In this document: piece after piece, positions 10,651-25,600 of the stretch
Layout of the letters: every line of letters begins with the position of its first letter
Position numbering within the stretch: position 1 is the first letter of the stretch
Assembly: GCA_013400975.1 (NCBI GenBank)
Contig: WBMZ01009496.1
Coordinates: forward strand, 1-64,000
From: Atrichornis clamosus
Taxonomy: Eukaryota > Chordata > Aves > Passeriformes > Menuridae
Length of the DNA: 64,000 nucleotides
Reading direction: 5' to 3'
The notes under the pieces: model-generated
What the model saw: the letters and a program-made list of their open reading frames with translations, nothing else
Databases searched by the model: none
What the model was told of the DNA's origin: nothing
Program-made: the position numbers and the translations under genes

Positions 10651-13600
10651 CTAAAAAACAGAAGACAAAAGCCATGCTGTGAAGAAGAATGAACAGTCTT
10701 CCTCTCTTTGATCTGCATGCCAGCAGAGTCAGGCCTGACATACAGGGTGCCTTGCAGGAAAACACGCTGGTTGCTGACAGAGCACAAATACTTATTGCAG
10801 TGGATGGTATTTTTCTAGGGGCAAGGAAAGTTTATTATTGCATAAGGTACTAATTGTGTAAAATGTACTTGTCCTGCAAATTGTCTATGATGACTTTGGG
10901 TGTGCAAAGTTCTAATTGCTGTTTTCATGTCTAGAGATATGTCACCACCAGGTTTTTGAGCTATTGACTCCCAACCCTTCATCTTTGCCCCATCTTTGAC
11001 AGGAAGAGCAGATTAACACGCATTATTGCTTTGGTGTTTCACTTCTATTAAACATGATGAAATGCTGAGCTCTTCCTGTGCAGAAACTTGCTTAGTTCAC
11101 CCTGACTTTTTTATCTCAACTTTCTGCATTACTTGTGATGCCAACCACTTCTTAGTCAGCTCTTAGCCATATAAGAGATAGATACTTATTTCTAACTCCA
11201 GGCATAAAATAAGTATGGCTGTGGACATTAGCTTCCATGTGGGTAGTGGGTTGTTTTTTGGTTTTTTCCAAAAGACTTCAGGGATTAAACTGACAGATCA
11301 TGGAAATAGATGTTGACCCATTAAAGACAGTGAATGACAATAACTGGATAGTTGATCTCCAGTACTGATATGGGCAAACGGCCCAGTATGGTACACCTTT
11401 CTTTCACTGGTGTTCTTATCCAGAAGCTGAAATCTATAGGATCATACTAAAAGGAGTTGTCAGTATCAAAGAGAAACATTTTGCAAGCTGGAACATCTCA
11501 GAGATATGATCACTGCCTGTACTGCAGCACTTGAAAAGCACTGAACAAAGCTGAGTTGATGATATTGATTGGAAAGTGATCTGTAGTTTACTTAAAAATA
11601 ATAATTCCCCTGTATTCTCCCTTCTAAGGGATGTTATTACCTAATAATGTCTCCCCTTTTCTTTTTAGTTAGGATGAGAACTAGGAAATAGATACACTGA
11701 CTAGAAATGTTTTCTCTCAAACAGTAGCCTAAGTTACAAAAAAATCCAGATTTTAGGGAACACATGTTCACAAATAAAGGAAGCTTTGGGAAAGTGTGCC
11801 TTGGAGTAGCTTTCAAGAGGCCAGTTAGGGAGTATTTTAGCAGAAGCATGGAGAACCACTGTCCCTTTTCTCAGTTGCTGCTCTGTTGTTGACTGAAGTC
11901 AAGCTGTGGCAAAACTAGCTTCCCTGCCTGTGGCAGCTGCCTTACTCCCACCTGCCTTGTGCTCTGCTACTGCCTTAAAGCAGATAGTCGTATCAGGTAG
12001 CATCAGGTGCTATTCATCCTGGTGGGAAAAAAGTAAGCCAGGGACTGTTTGCCTTTGTCCTCAGGAGGAAAGATTGATGTAAATCAGAGATGCACAATTA
12101 CACTTACTTTCTCAGTTTTAGACCGTGAGAAGTTAGACAGAAAATCTTCCTTGGTCAGCAGGAATCTACGATCCGTGTTCTGCTTTAGTCCTCCTACAAA
12201 AGAGGCAGGTTTCAGTCAGCCAGCTTTACACACGCAAACGATGTGTCAGACCCCAGCCACGGACATCAGGCCAAGCAAGCAGGACAGAGTCATGCAGCAA
12301 AAGCGTTCAAGCAATCATAGACCTTAGGGATCATTTCTTTACGAAGATGTATACCCTGCACCTCTCAATATATAAAATGATCCCTCAAAGTCTATTTGAA
12401 ATGCCTTAACCATTTCCCAGTTTTCTAGATCCTACTCAGACTTCTTATTTCGGAAAAAAACTGCATCTGACAATCATCAGAAAAGAAGGAATCCCATACA
12501 ATGATGTCCAGGACTACCCTGTCAGTCCAGGAGCTGTGGTACTAAGTGCTGCCCTGGACCCTGAACACCAGTTCTCAGCTCCCTGTCAGCAAGAGTCCTG
12601 TCTCCAAACTCACCAGCAACTTTTATGGTGAATTATTTAAGGGCAGCCCCAAGCTGGAAAGATGAACATTAATGGAATGTTTGGGCATTTTTAAGGCATG
12701 GAAGATCAGTTATTCTTGTGAAGGAAAGAAAAGAGATGTAGGTGCTGGGAATTAGCTCTACCTGCCACCTGAGGCTTAAATGGGATCTTTCTCCACAAGA
12801 AGCAGAGTGACATTGTGATTGGGTTAATTCTTTTGTGCTTCTGTTTCTTGAGTATTTCTTGGTCTGAGTATTTCTTATCTGGATTTAGTGTGTTGTCCGG
12901 TTTTCACGCTTTGTTTCATGGTCTGTAAGTAACCTGATCCCTACTTGGTAAAAAGCAAAATTTGGCTACAAGCCAAATATGGGAAGAGTATGTGATTGGA
13001 AGAAAGCGGGGAGCAAATAGAAAATGGTAGAAATGTAACTTAGTTGCAAGGCATAGGGAAGCTAAGGGAACTGAGTCTGTCTGCTAAATTTGGAGTTTCA
13101 TAGTCCTGGAGCAGTTGTGGATCAGTCTAAAAGTTTGAAATCTAACAGCCTTGAAGATGAGGGTTGTTAAAGGAATCTCTCTGGGGATACTGGGTAAAGC
13201 TGTGGGAATAGCTGCTTTTTTGCTATTTCTGCCATGCCTGAGGTGAGTTACAAGAGCACTTTGCATCTCACCTGGATGCAAAAGTAGTGACGCCATGGGC
13301 TGGAACTGAAGTCCCTGCTCTTATCCATGGGGTGCTGCTTTTCCCCCTTGCACAAAAGTAGTGGGAAACTGAGAAAGAAGCTAAAACAGCCATGCAGAGG
13401 GTCTACAGCTCTTAGGCACGTTCTTGGGGAATGTGGTGAAAAGCATGCACTGTATGGGTGCAGGCAATAGCCCTTTAATGCTCTGAACTCACTCAAAGTA
13501 AAACTGCTTTTGTCCTCTAGAAGCATGGTATATCCTTGCTTGGAGTTGTTGCCACGTTCAGGGACAACCCTTAAACATCCAGCCCCTGCAGGCATCTAAT

Positions 13601-16600
13601 AAAACAGGAGAGACAGATGTCTTTGCCACCCTCACCACCCCCCCTTAGGTTTAAAAGTACGCTGAAACTTCTTTCTCCTTAGAAACTTGAACTAACTTTT
13701 GCTGTGAGCAGAGACCAAGAGGAGGATGCAGAAGGGCTCAGGGGAGAAAATTAGATTTAGGATGGTAACCTTTAAGCAGTATTTGCAATAGGTTACTGGC
13801 ACTTCCTGTGGCAATGACAGCTCTCAGGACATCTTAGTTTGAAAGAGATCTAAGACACATTCAATCGCAGCTCTGGAACTAGTACCTGTTAGGAGGCTGA
13901 TAATTATTCCCACAAGTATTGTGATAAGTGTCCCAAGTGTACTGAAGTAGAGATAAGACAAGGAATACCAGTTGTCCGCCAGGGCAGGCCTGAAAAAGAG
14001 CAGAAGAGTTAATCTCTCCTTTTGTGTTCCAAGCTGCTTTAAAATGTCTGTTTCCAGGCAGTGTACAACTACAGAGTTACTTCTGAACCAAGCGACCTGG
14101 TAATCTTGAACTACATCCTGAACTACATCCCTATAATAATATGTGCACTGCAAATTTGTTTCAAAATTTGCAGGACAAGTTCCTTCGTAAGAGAAGAGGC
14201 TGGTGAGTACAGTGAGTCAATACATTAAGACAGAGCAGGTAAAACAGGACAGTCCTGTCTCTGCTATGAATCTAGTGCACAGCTGAACACTCCAGTTATC
14301 CAGATGAAGGGATAACTTCTTTAGAAAAGGTGATGTTATTTAAGGGAAGGGACACAAAAAAAACCCAACAAGGAAATCAACCCGTGCAGCTCTAAACAGC
14401 CAGAAACAATAGAGCAACTGTCTTTATACCTTATTTTGTTCTCCCTGACTATGTGCTCTGTTGCAGGAGGTGCTTCCCTGCAGCCAGGGGGGGGCTCCTA
14501 TGAGAAATGTGGTATATTAAACTGGATGCTGGGCACCCGGGTGTGTATCAGGATATCTCTTGATTGTACAATGCTCTAAGGTGTAATAAGGGTTTGGAAA
14601 ACCTAGAAAGGTGTTGTTCAGCTTCTTTCTGTTCCTGCTGTTCCATATATTGTCATTCATAGCTTTTAAACTAAATTGTGATCATCCAGAGTAAGACATA
14701 TGGTAATTGCAGAGTGGAGGAAATCCCTTATATTGTGCCCATTCTGAATGCACTGAATTGAACTATTCTGCACAGACAAGCTGGTGTAGGTAGAGCTGTT
14801 AAACTGGCAATTTGCCCTTTAAGTGCCTGCTACTTTAATTCATGTGACAAATTGTGGAAGTTAATCCAATAACTATGAATGTTATCTTTGTTTAAAACTG
14901 TGGTCCACAGTAAGGCATACCCAAGCCGTTAGATTCAAATATTGAACTGAAGCTTTTCAGATCAATAGGAAGATTCATTGTGACTTCTGTTCTGGGGTAA
15001 CTCTGACAAACTTCACTCTGACAGGAGAAAAAAATCAGAGGAAATGGCTGCATCTTAAATAGCATGGGAGGTAAACCAGAGAACGATAGTTACAGTAACC
15101 AAATGCTCTGCAGATATTCATGTTGCTTTAAAAAAACAGGCTTTGTTGATTGCACTTTATGAACTCATATACCTCTCTGCAGCTGGTGTGCTGAAAACTG
15201 TTGTTAATGGAATTTGTGTTGATGTTAAATTTCCTGAGGATATATTACAGCCTGCAGTTGAGAGATATAGTGGCTTGGTTCTCTCTGGAAGAGGAGGATA
15301 AATCTGAGATCCAATTCCAACCCAAAGTGAAATAGCGAAGCCACAGACGAGACCCACAAAGGCCCCCTGCAAAATAAAAAGTGAAACTTGGATTTACATG
15401 AAAAGCAAAAGGATATTTGAAAGAAACAACAACTGGAAGAGTAACAGCTAAAATAATCTAAACTGTAATCTCCATAGCAGAAATGAAATATACAGTTGGA
15501 AAGAGCTGGGGAGTTTACTTCCTTCCCCTTTGGGAAATACAGTGTTTTCTCACAGGCCCTGAGCATACCTGTTTTTATTTGGCCACTAGGTCTTTACAAT
15601 CAAAGGATAACTTTTTAGCCTGCATGGTATATGGGAAAATCTTGCTTTATTTGAAGTCCTTATTGAACAAATACAGAAGCAATGTTTCAATTTTCTCATG
15701 TGATCTGTTTTAACAAAATGTCTCTCCTACATCAGGGGTAGGTGGGGGTTTTTGGCTGACAGCTAGTGACTCTTTTATTTTTTTTACTTAGTTTATATAT
15801 AAAATTTGTAACTGCAAAGACGTAAAGGTTAGTGATTATTAAATAGTGGCAGGATTATTAATTAGTTATCCTGGCAGACTAACCCATGAACCATATTAAT
15901 GTTTGTCAAATCCTTTTCTTGATGAAATAGGTTTTTCCTCTGGAAATGATAATTTTATGATACTGAAGCACTCTGAGAACACCCCAATTTGGTCTGCAAG
16001 TGCTTAGGTCCCACTTTCCTGGCCTGACCCTGCTTTGCTCAGACAGGCCAGCATTCTCTGAGCCTACTGGTTGTTCAGCTACATCTCAAGATGCATTGTT
16101 ATCTGCTTCTAAAACTGGTTTAAGAAATCCTTAACAAAGTTTCATTTCTATTCAGATTATTTTCCCCCTTCTGGACACATAAATCTCTTCATGGGATGGA
16201 AATTCAAGTTCCTATAGAAGTCTGTTCATCATTTCCCTAGGATAAGGAGGAAAGGGACCGAGGGGAAATGTCCTCATAGTAGTACCAAAGACACTTCCCT
16301 TGCTGCCAAACATAAAATTATTGCTGGGAAAGGGAGAAGGGGATGTCCAAAACTATCAATAAATTTTGGATTAACAGGTCTTTAAATTTCTACTTACAAT
16401 TCCATTTGCAAAGGAGCAGAGGATTCCCAAGGAAAACAGTCCTAAAAGGGGGCCACCGACCATGCCAAAAATGCTGAGTGCTGCCTGAGGAAGGAAGAAA
16501 GTCTGATCAGGTGCTGTGCAAGAAAGCTAAAGCCTCCAAAGTGACAAGAAGGGAAGATGTTAAAGGGAAAGAAATTATGAGACTTTTTAAAATGGTGTGT

Positions 16601-19600
16601 ACTCAGCTGAGAGGAATTGATACAGTTCCATGGGTGCTTAAAACAGAGGCTGAGCCATAGGCGGTTTGAGGTCAGTACACAACAAAGAATAAAAACTCAT
16701 CTCATAATGGTAGCCAGAAATTATTTTCTTACATAATTTGTTCTGGGTCATTCAACATGGGCATGAAAAAGCTATCTGACACCTACCTGCAACAAAGCTC
16801 CCAGGAGAGATGCCAGTGCAGCCATAGCGATGCAAACTCCACCATAAAACAGGCCTGTGTGGAAAGGCAGAACCATGAGTTTATCTGCCAAAGTTTGAAA
16901 ATCACTAATGGGAAAGTTTCTGTCTAACCAGCATGGCCCCGACGTCTCCCAAATAAACATGCTAGCATCTGGATTTTTTCTCAGAGAGCCTCAATTAGCC
17001 AAAAGGTCAGGTTTCTGTTTACATTAAGAGGAGATCATGCAAACTTGACAAAATCCTCTTTCCGTGTATTACTAAAGATTAGTTACTAAATGGCAGCTAT
17101 GTGGATTAGTCACAGTGGCAATAACACACATATTGTTCATATGTCTCAGGTAATCTCCTGTGTCACTGTCCTTGTTTTGAGGGAATAATTTTTGCTTCTC
17201 AGTCTAAAGACTAGGGAGCAAAAAAGTTAATGCTGGCAGATTACTGGGTACTGGCACAGTGACAAAGAACATCCCAAGTCACCAGGACATAGTGTCTCTC
17301 TCCAGGACCCATAACACTGGCTTACTTGTTTTTCCCACCTCCGCCCCTGCCGAGTTTCACTGCTCTAGCAAGAGGTTAATCTCACTGTTCATTATGATGT
17401 GTCGGGCAACTCATGATACCACAAACAACAATTTTGGCACAAGCATTGTTTGCAATAATGTTTAAGAAACTTCTCTCAGGTGAAAATATTTATTAATACT
17501 TGTTACCCTCCCACCAGTGTGCCGTGCTCACTGGTATGGCTATGACACCATGTTGGGACTGAGGTATTTCCATGCTTACTACAAACACTTTCTTGGGCTA
17601 CACCTGCAGCTAGTCACAGATAGTACAGCTTGCAGAGATGGGAATTGCACTTCACAGACTTAAACAATCTGCTAGGCCTAGTTCTGATTCTCTTTGAGCT
17701 ACATTAAGCAGGAGCTAAACAGAGTGATGATCTGAGAATATATCAGAGAAGATGTGAAATTTCTTGTTCTCTGAAATACTGTTGGGACACAATGCTATTG
17801 CTTGCATATCAGTTCAAAAGGTTTCTTACACAACAGCTTCCTTTGTTTCTTGTTTTTGACAGATGAAAGAAAAATAGCTGGTGTTTAAGTCTGAGACATT
17901 TGGCTTTGTAGAATTGTGAATCAGTACTGAACACAGATGCAGTGCATCTTTCCTGATTAAAGACCAGACAGCTTTTTACCTTAAACTAATTTGTCCCCCA
18001 TTTGGATAAAATCTATGCAGTTGATCTTGTCTTCTCCAAATGTTGCACCAACATAGTGTAAGTCAGGAGTAAGTCATTCACACACAATGGGACTATCATA
18101 AACGAGATCTGAATCAAGCCCTCACTTCGTAAAGCAAAAGCAGAAAATATGTTTTCCAGACATACTCATCCCCATGGAAATCCACGACAGCTGCTTTTCA
18201 GAGAGTGATCTGAAGTAGGGCCTAATGAGATCTTCAACAGTCACAGCAGCCAGAGCATTGATGCTGGAGGACACTGTACTACAGAAGGCAAGAATTATAC
18301 AATTTTTTATATCTTAGAAGCTGAAATCATAGATAACAGGTAGGTTACTGGCACAGAGAAACTGCCACTGTCTAGAAGAGTGGCAGAAAATTAATGCAAC
18401 TGCTCTACTGGTTGAAGTAACTTATTATTCCAGGTGATGCAGTTAACAGCTTACAAAAATTCTTTAAAATAATTACTCTTGGTGAAGACAAGGTAAATAC
18501 TGATGAAAAGTTAGCCTGGGCCTGGAAAAGTGAATGGAAATATCTATTACATATGGCTAAGCTGTAAACATTACTGGTGTATGTGATACCTTCACAAATG
18601 ATCCACAGTATATATCTGGGAACGTAAAATTCCCAGATGCGGGTGACTGATTACTTTGAATGTACTCTCAGAGAAGGATTCAGATAATCTAATTATGGTC
18701 ATCTGAAAATTAGGCACCTGTTCCAAACTGAACTACTGCAGGCTCCCTGTGGAGTCAGAGAAACTAGCACTCCTAAGGTACAAAGCCAGACAGGTGATCC
18801 TTTGTCTACATGTACCTTGCTCTCACAAGCTAGTAGGTTTTCTTCAGCATGTGAAAACAAATATTTTGGCTGTTCCCTCTATTTATGTAGCTACAAGTAC
18901 TCAGAACAAAAAAAACATTCTGGTGTCACATTCATAAGTTTCTTCATTTTTATCTCCTTACTATTTTTCAGAGCCATCCTTGAGAGAGACATTGTTTCCT
19001 AAAAGATACTCCTTGGGAAAGATGAACAAAACACTCCCACTATGGGATACAAGGGTATTAATCTGTCTCCTACAGTAAAAATATATAGTGACTGTTGTTT
19101 CATGGAATTCATTCCAGACAATTAGAAGCCCAGGAACTCTGGAAAATAAGTCTCTAAAGATCAGGGGTGAGGAAAGGCAGATGGCTTTAAAGTTAAGGAG
19201 GTTTGAAACTGGAAAATTAAAGATGAGCAATAGGAAATTTCCCCAAAACGTATCTATTTGGTGTAGCCACCCATTTATAATACTCAAAAATTCGTATAGC
19301 AGAAGGGCTTTAAAAGCACGGAGAGAATGATTTGTTAATGTTGTACATCATATGTGGCTAGCTGTTTCCTCATGCTCTTAGTAGGGAACTTCAAACAGCT
19401 TTGTATTGTAGGACCTCAGAGCACCAATGTTAGAAATGATGGAATTTTAAGCTGCATCATCAAAGATGTTATAGTGCTTTTTTTAAAGAATAAAAAGTAG
19501 CTAGACAAAGAAATGATAAGTAAAACTTTTTAGAATAAACGCAACTGTAGCTCCAACAAAAAAAGGGGAAAAAAGATAGTAGTTTCCAAATTATTAAATT

Positions 19601-22600
19601 ACCTTAATGTCCCACTGTAGGCACTAGCCACAAAGAGCCCTGGCACTCCTGGAAAATCACGCAGGATATCCAGCACTAGGTATGGCATCAGCTGAAAAAT
19701 CCAGAGTAAGAAGTATTACCATCTTGCCCTAATTTTCCATTTTATCACTGTATTATTTTTGTTACAGCCTTCTCACTGGCATTCTGTTCAGTTTTTCTAA
19801 TTTTTAATGTCTAATCTTGCTCTATTTATTGGTTTTCCACAGAGAAAACCAATCCTAAAATTTCCACTAGAGATACAGAAGAGTCTGTTGAGACCACCTA
19901 GCAGGGGTGCCATGGCATCAAGGAACTTGGTTTCCATTGACAATGGTATAGGAAGCTGGTGCTGGGCAGCAGGTAGTCTGTACTGTACATCACTCTTTTG
20001 GGGGGGCTGGGTGCCACAGTAAATGCTTTTTCTGCTGTTGACTTTTTTTTTTTATATACAGTCCAAAAACCTCAGGGTACCTGAGATCAATTTCCTTATT
20101 GGAAACTGTGTGCCATTTTTTGACCTTTGCAAGATCTGAGTGCGGGAAAGAGAGAGGAATTTTAAGACTTTCTTCCTGCTAACCTTTTTTTTTTTTCATA
20201 GACAAGTTGGCCTTTTTAGTATCTTTCTTCCAGCTTGTACCAAAAGAATTTGACTGACAGGAACAACTTAATTTCCTTCTGGTTTCCACCTTGGCTCTCA
20301 TTTTATTCTACCCTTATAGACCAGGTGGTCCTGCCTCAGGTGCTCCATTGCCTGTGCTCTTCTCCTGGTTTTCCAGCTACTGTCCATTGAAGCATTATCC
20401 AGAGCCTGTGATTACCTTAGGCTTAAACATACAAATAAAATACTTATTTGATTTCCTTGGGCCCTGATTCTGGCCAGTCTTGGGCTCCCAGAACTCCCAT
20501 TCCTCAGGTAAACCTGCTGCTCAAGGTCTATTTAGGGAGAGGTCACCATGAGTGATGACGTGGTTTCTCTGCAGCACTGTTTGATTGCCCATCTCTCCTC
20601 TGAAGGAGGGAAGGATGCACCACCACTAGCAAAGAACTGCCTGCTGATAGCCTTCCTGTTTTGAATCTGAAAAGGCTTTTGCCTTTGTCAGCACAGAGCA
20701 ATTTAGGTTGGATGACATAAAGCAGCTCACCAAGGATGGGTCTCCTGCTTTCTCCAGATTATTCCCTCCCACTGTGATCTCAGCTTAATTCCTCAGTGTT
20801 ACAGACTCACCTAATACAGGACTCCAGCACATCACTATTTCCAACCCCCTGACTCTTGAACTGCCTTTGTCTGGTTATTATGGCTGCAGAGGAAGGATGC
20901 CCTCTCACCACCTTTCCCCAAAATGTGGGGCCCTACCTGGTCGAGTGCTGACACCTGCTTGGCTGTCCATGGGTCGCAGTCCTTGTAGATGGAGTAGAGG
21001 GCCAGCCCAGACAGTGTGGCACAGGCCAGGATTGCCCAGAGTCCTACCAGGTTGATGTAGAGGGACCTGCACCGACACGCATGGAAACACCATGTTAGAG
21101 TCAAAGTCCCACAAAAGACTCTGTCAAGGCCAAGCAAGGAAGTGCCCGGGCCCGCACCAGGGAGACCTCATGGTCAGTGACTGCCTGCCAGCAAGGGAGT
21201 CACCATACAACACCCAGCATTTCACCTGGAGTGAGGTCACATTTCTGTACGTACAAATGGCACTTCTGGTTTTGGTGTCACAGTCTGAGCATTTGTCCCC
21301 TGACAAAGCCTGCTCTGGAGATGATGGAAGTGAAACAGCAATCCCCACACTTCATCACATGTCCGAGTTGTACACTGCAAGCAGCAGGCCAGAGGATGCT
21401 CTTTCCCCCGTGCCACACCCCTTGGCAAACCCCAAGCAGATTGTAAGGCGGGGTGCCCCAGATCCAAGTGTGGGGTACCTTTTAGTCAGCACTAGCACTC
21501 CTTTGCCTCTGGAGCTGTAGTTGTTGTGCTTATGTAATGCTGGAGTTGTCCTTGTAAAGCTACAAATCTCCCATTTGCTCCTGAGACAGTCTCTGTGGGA
21601 GACAGCAATCAGGTACTGGGACCTGGGACCTGGTCAGGAGCTACCTGTGGCTGCCACTTTCAGAGAGCAGGGGTTTGGCAAGAACCCCAGGGCTTCCCCT
21701 TTAGTAATCAAATAACTTGGAACCTGTATCATCCAGAAACTCCATCGCCTCCCCACATCCTAATGGGAGCTTCAGCTTCAGTTAAAGATGAGAGCAGAAA
21801 TGTGTTTTCATCAGGCATTAGTGCTGCCTTTGCCACACAACAGGCAGCTTCTACTGGCAGTGAAAAACACAGTGTTCTCCTCGCCCAGTGAAGACTTTTC
21901 CTTTCCAGACTCTCCAGTCTTCTCAAATGTTTCTAAGCTCTTGATGTCTCCTGGGTCACAAAGTTCTCCTCAGCTATGGTGATCAGTTCAAGTAAACATA
22001 CCCACTGGGAGCTAGGCCTTGAAAAACAGCGTTCCTTTCCAGCAGTTGTCTCCTGGTTATCTGTGTATCACTGATAGTGGTTTAACGTCCTGACAGATCA
22101 CATACCCTGGACCTGTGCCAATTGGTAAGACTTCCTGTGGGAGGACCTTTGCTTTCTGTGCAAATATATCCATGCTTGCAATGCTTCAGGAGGCGTTTTA
22201 GTGCTTTCGGTTCCCAAGAAGGTAAGGGGCAGCAGCCTTTGTATTTTTCTAGAGGACAGCAGGATGAATGAAGAAGGAAACCTAACTTTATAGGCCTTGT
22301 TAGACATTGAAATGGACATTTTCAGAAAGGTATAACATGAATTAACTAATTGAACTATTAGTTTTATACAATAGAAAAAGTATTGGCAAGCATAATATAA
22401 ACTCTTAAAAAATACCTACATAAATAAAAGCTGATTGACACCTAGTAGAACAAACTCTACATTTTTGCTTTGCATTTGCAATTAGGGGTGATCTAAACAC
22501 AGAACCAGCAGAACTTTAAATTTCTCTCTAGACTAATTTAGTAAAAATGAAGTAGTCCTCTTCTCACAGATGCTTACATATTGATTGGATGTCTTGCATC

Positions 22601-25600
22601 CATTTAGCTGAAGCCATGTCTGCATTAGCATAATCTATGTTGATATACAACACTCAGAAGATGATTTAGCACAAAATTTAACCAATGAGTTAAATCAGTC
22701 CAACTCTTTTGAACAGATATAATAGAAGAATTAGCCTAGAGCCTGTAGTGAAAATTAGAAAGTCAAGAGAAAACACGGAAGCAAAATAAATTGTTTGTCT
22801 GAGTCCAGCAATTCTTGTTTTTAAACTTTGTCAGTATTTGACAGAGAGCTGGCTTTTTCCTTCTGATTTACATGCCATGGTACACCCTATGACTAAGCAC
22901 TGGAGAATAATAATTGTAGCACTACTAGAGGGAGGTGTTTCCATTAATTCTGCGTGAGTAACAGGGGGTGGAGTTTGGGTGAAGCAGGCATTGTGACTAC
23001 AAGACTTATTTTCAATTGTTTCAGTCTGGCTCTAAGACTTTAGCATTGAAACATGCCAGATGATGGCCTTGAAAGTATGGAAAAACATGTTAGTAACCCA
23101 TATTTTTCTGACAGTGTAGCTCTGAGTGCCTCTTATCATTCAGATATAAGCATTATGTTCAATTTGCCTAGTGATTGAAGATGACAGCATGTGCTCCTAC
23201 CTACTGGTGTTTCTTGAATTGGGTAAAACCCTTTCCCAAAGCCTGAGAGAATTTCTGTTCTAGTGCCACTGTTAAAGGCCTTCCCAAAGACCTGCAAGTT
23301 GGGATCTGTGAAAGAGTTATTTTCTGAGCTCTGATATGTTACTGTGTTGTCTCTTAAAAAGCCCTACAGTAAATGGTATGGGGGTACAAAACCCTATTAC
23401 TTTGACCTGATGACATTTTGCACTTCCGTGTACAGATTAAATGGCAATGCAGTACAGGCCAACAACATGACCTGCCAGATATGTTCAATTACTTTTGCAA
23501 ATGAACTTGATAGTCACCACAGAATGGCCGTGTTTACAGTAGTGACAAGTTGCAACTATTATACAAAATTATTTGTCCATGCAGAGGAAGTATCTGGCAC
23601 AAGTGAGGCACAAGCAAGATGCCATGGAGTCCAACCACCCATGTCAGCAGGAAAGGGCTCTACTGATTAAGGCTGTGCCACCATTAATATGAGAGCTATA
23701 AATTCCATCCAACCCCCTACAGAACCAGATAGCTTCCAGCTTCCAGATAGCCTCAAATCTGCTGCAACAGCTCAGAAAATCTGCCCTGAAGCTGCCGTGG
23801 TGCCAGATTCCCTTTGGTCACATGCTGCTTCTGGGAAGGTCTGGAGGTGTTTCTGCTTGCAAAGAGAAGGGCGTGAGAGAGGGGCACAGCCCTAAGCAGA
23901 GCAGGTGCTGGGGAAGAACAGCCTGACTGGCACACAAATTTCACAATGTATGCAGCCATTCTCCTATACGCAATCATTCTAGGGAGAATTACAGATGTGA
24001 GATGTGCCTCCTGCCTCTGCAGTGCCGAGAACCTAGAACCCAGTCATGTGCCAGAGATTGCAGAGAAGCTGTGGGGTGTTGGAGATGTGGCAGTGAATGC
24101 TGGAGATATGCCTGATAATGAGCATCAACGCATTCCCGTCTGCAGCACAAATGGCTGAAAAGTAGATTTTCTTTATTTATATAACCAAAATATTTCAGTT
24201 GTAAATGGCACATGATTTTGTGGCTATTTTGCTAACTTTATGAAGTTAAAGCCTTCATAAAATGCCTCTGTATATCATTGTAATATAGAATGACAGAATG
24301 TATAGGGACTATAGTCATGATGTGTGTTTCTATATTTCTTCTATAAATGGATTTCATGAGAGCACTAATAATTCTTAAATCCTGAGCTGTGAACTAATGG
24401 AATGATACTAAAGATTAAGGTAAGATAACAGAGCTAGTAAATACACTCCATTCTAGAGCAAAGGTTCATCAGAAATGTTTACATTCAAGGAAAACAAAAC
24501 CCTCTGCCAGTTTCCACAGTTAATTCCTAAAAAAAAGGTCATGATTATTATGAACACAAAATACATAATTCTTCACCAATTTTATCACTGAATAAGACAT
24601 TTCTGGATTTTCTCACACCTATATTCATTGTCACAGAGAAACTTTTTAGTCTTTACTTATGCAAAATCCCCACACAATGATTTAGGTTTAGTAAAGCAGC
24701 AGTTCAAGATAATGTCTTGATATGACTAGAGCACAAGTACTATAATATTTTATCTTTAGGCTGCACATAAACTTAATGCAGCTATTTCTGTGTGAGAATC
24801 ACTGGCACAGTGAAACACTCAGGCACAAAGTTCAATGTTACAGCAATCACATATAATTCATATACCAGTACTTATTGTGCCCAACTACCTTCTACTTGGT
24901 CCACAAACCAGAAGATACAAGTTGTTACCCTTTATAAATGAAATTTATATAGACCAAAAACTCCCCACATTACTTTTTTTAAAAAATCTTGCTTATAAAG
25001 AACAATCACTTCCAAATTCAGACAGTTACTGCAGACAGACTTACAATTTTGCATGGAATCTGCTTTTGCATGCAATGTATCTCTGGACTTGAGACTGGTT
25101 AATCCCGTATATACTGGTCCATGTGAAAGTCCCACCTATAATAATCGTCCAGAAAGTGTGCCTTTGCAAAGGATTGGGATTAAAGCTACAATGAGAGGAA
25201 AAAGAGAAAACAAATTCAGAATATGAAAGTCTTCTTATGATGTAAAGATCTTAATGCTTAGCAGAAAACTTCTCCATGCTTGTTCTAATACAAATGTTCT
25301 TAATTTGGCCAGATTTTGAACATTCATATACTCTAACTTTATGTGAAGTCACAGAAAGCAAATTTTAAAATGCAGAGCTGATATCCTGAGCCAGTGAAAC
25401 ACTCTGATCTGTCCAAAGGTGAAGTTGGAGAGATTTATTTGCCTGTAAACTACAGTCTTAAGTAAAGCTGTATGATACCTGTGACGGTTGTGATGAAATG
25501 ATGCTCCAGTAAAAAGTGTAATATGCCTGCTTATCTAGAGGGACATCAGCCTAACACCAGTATAAAGGTGTGTTTACAAGCCCAGCTTTTGTGGACAGAG

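Noticed and set aside
20835..21520. Cluster of ORFs on both strands around SLC5A8 exon 7
   Set aside because: The only supported coding is the 130-bp exon 7. The rest are read-throughs into intron or shadow frames in a GC-richer patch.
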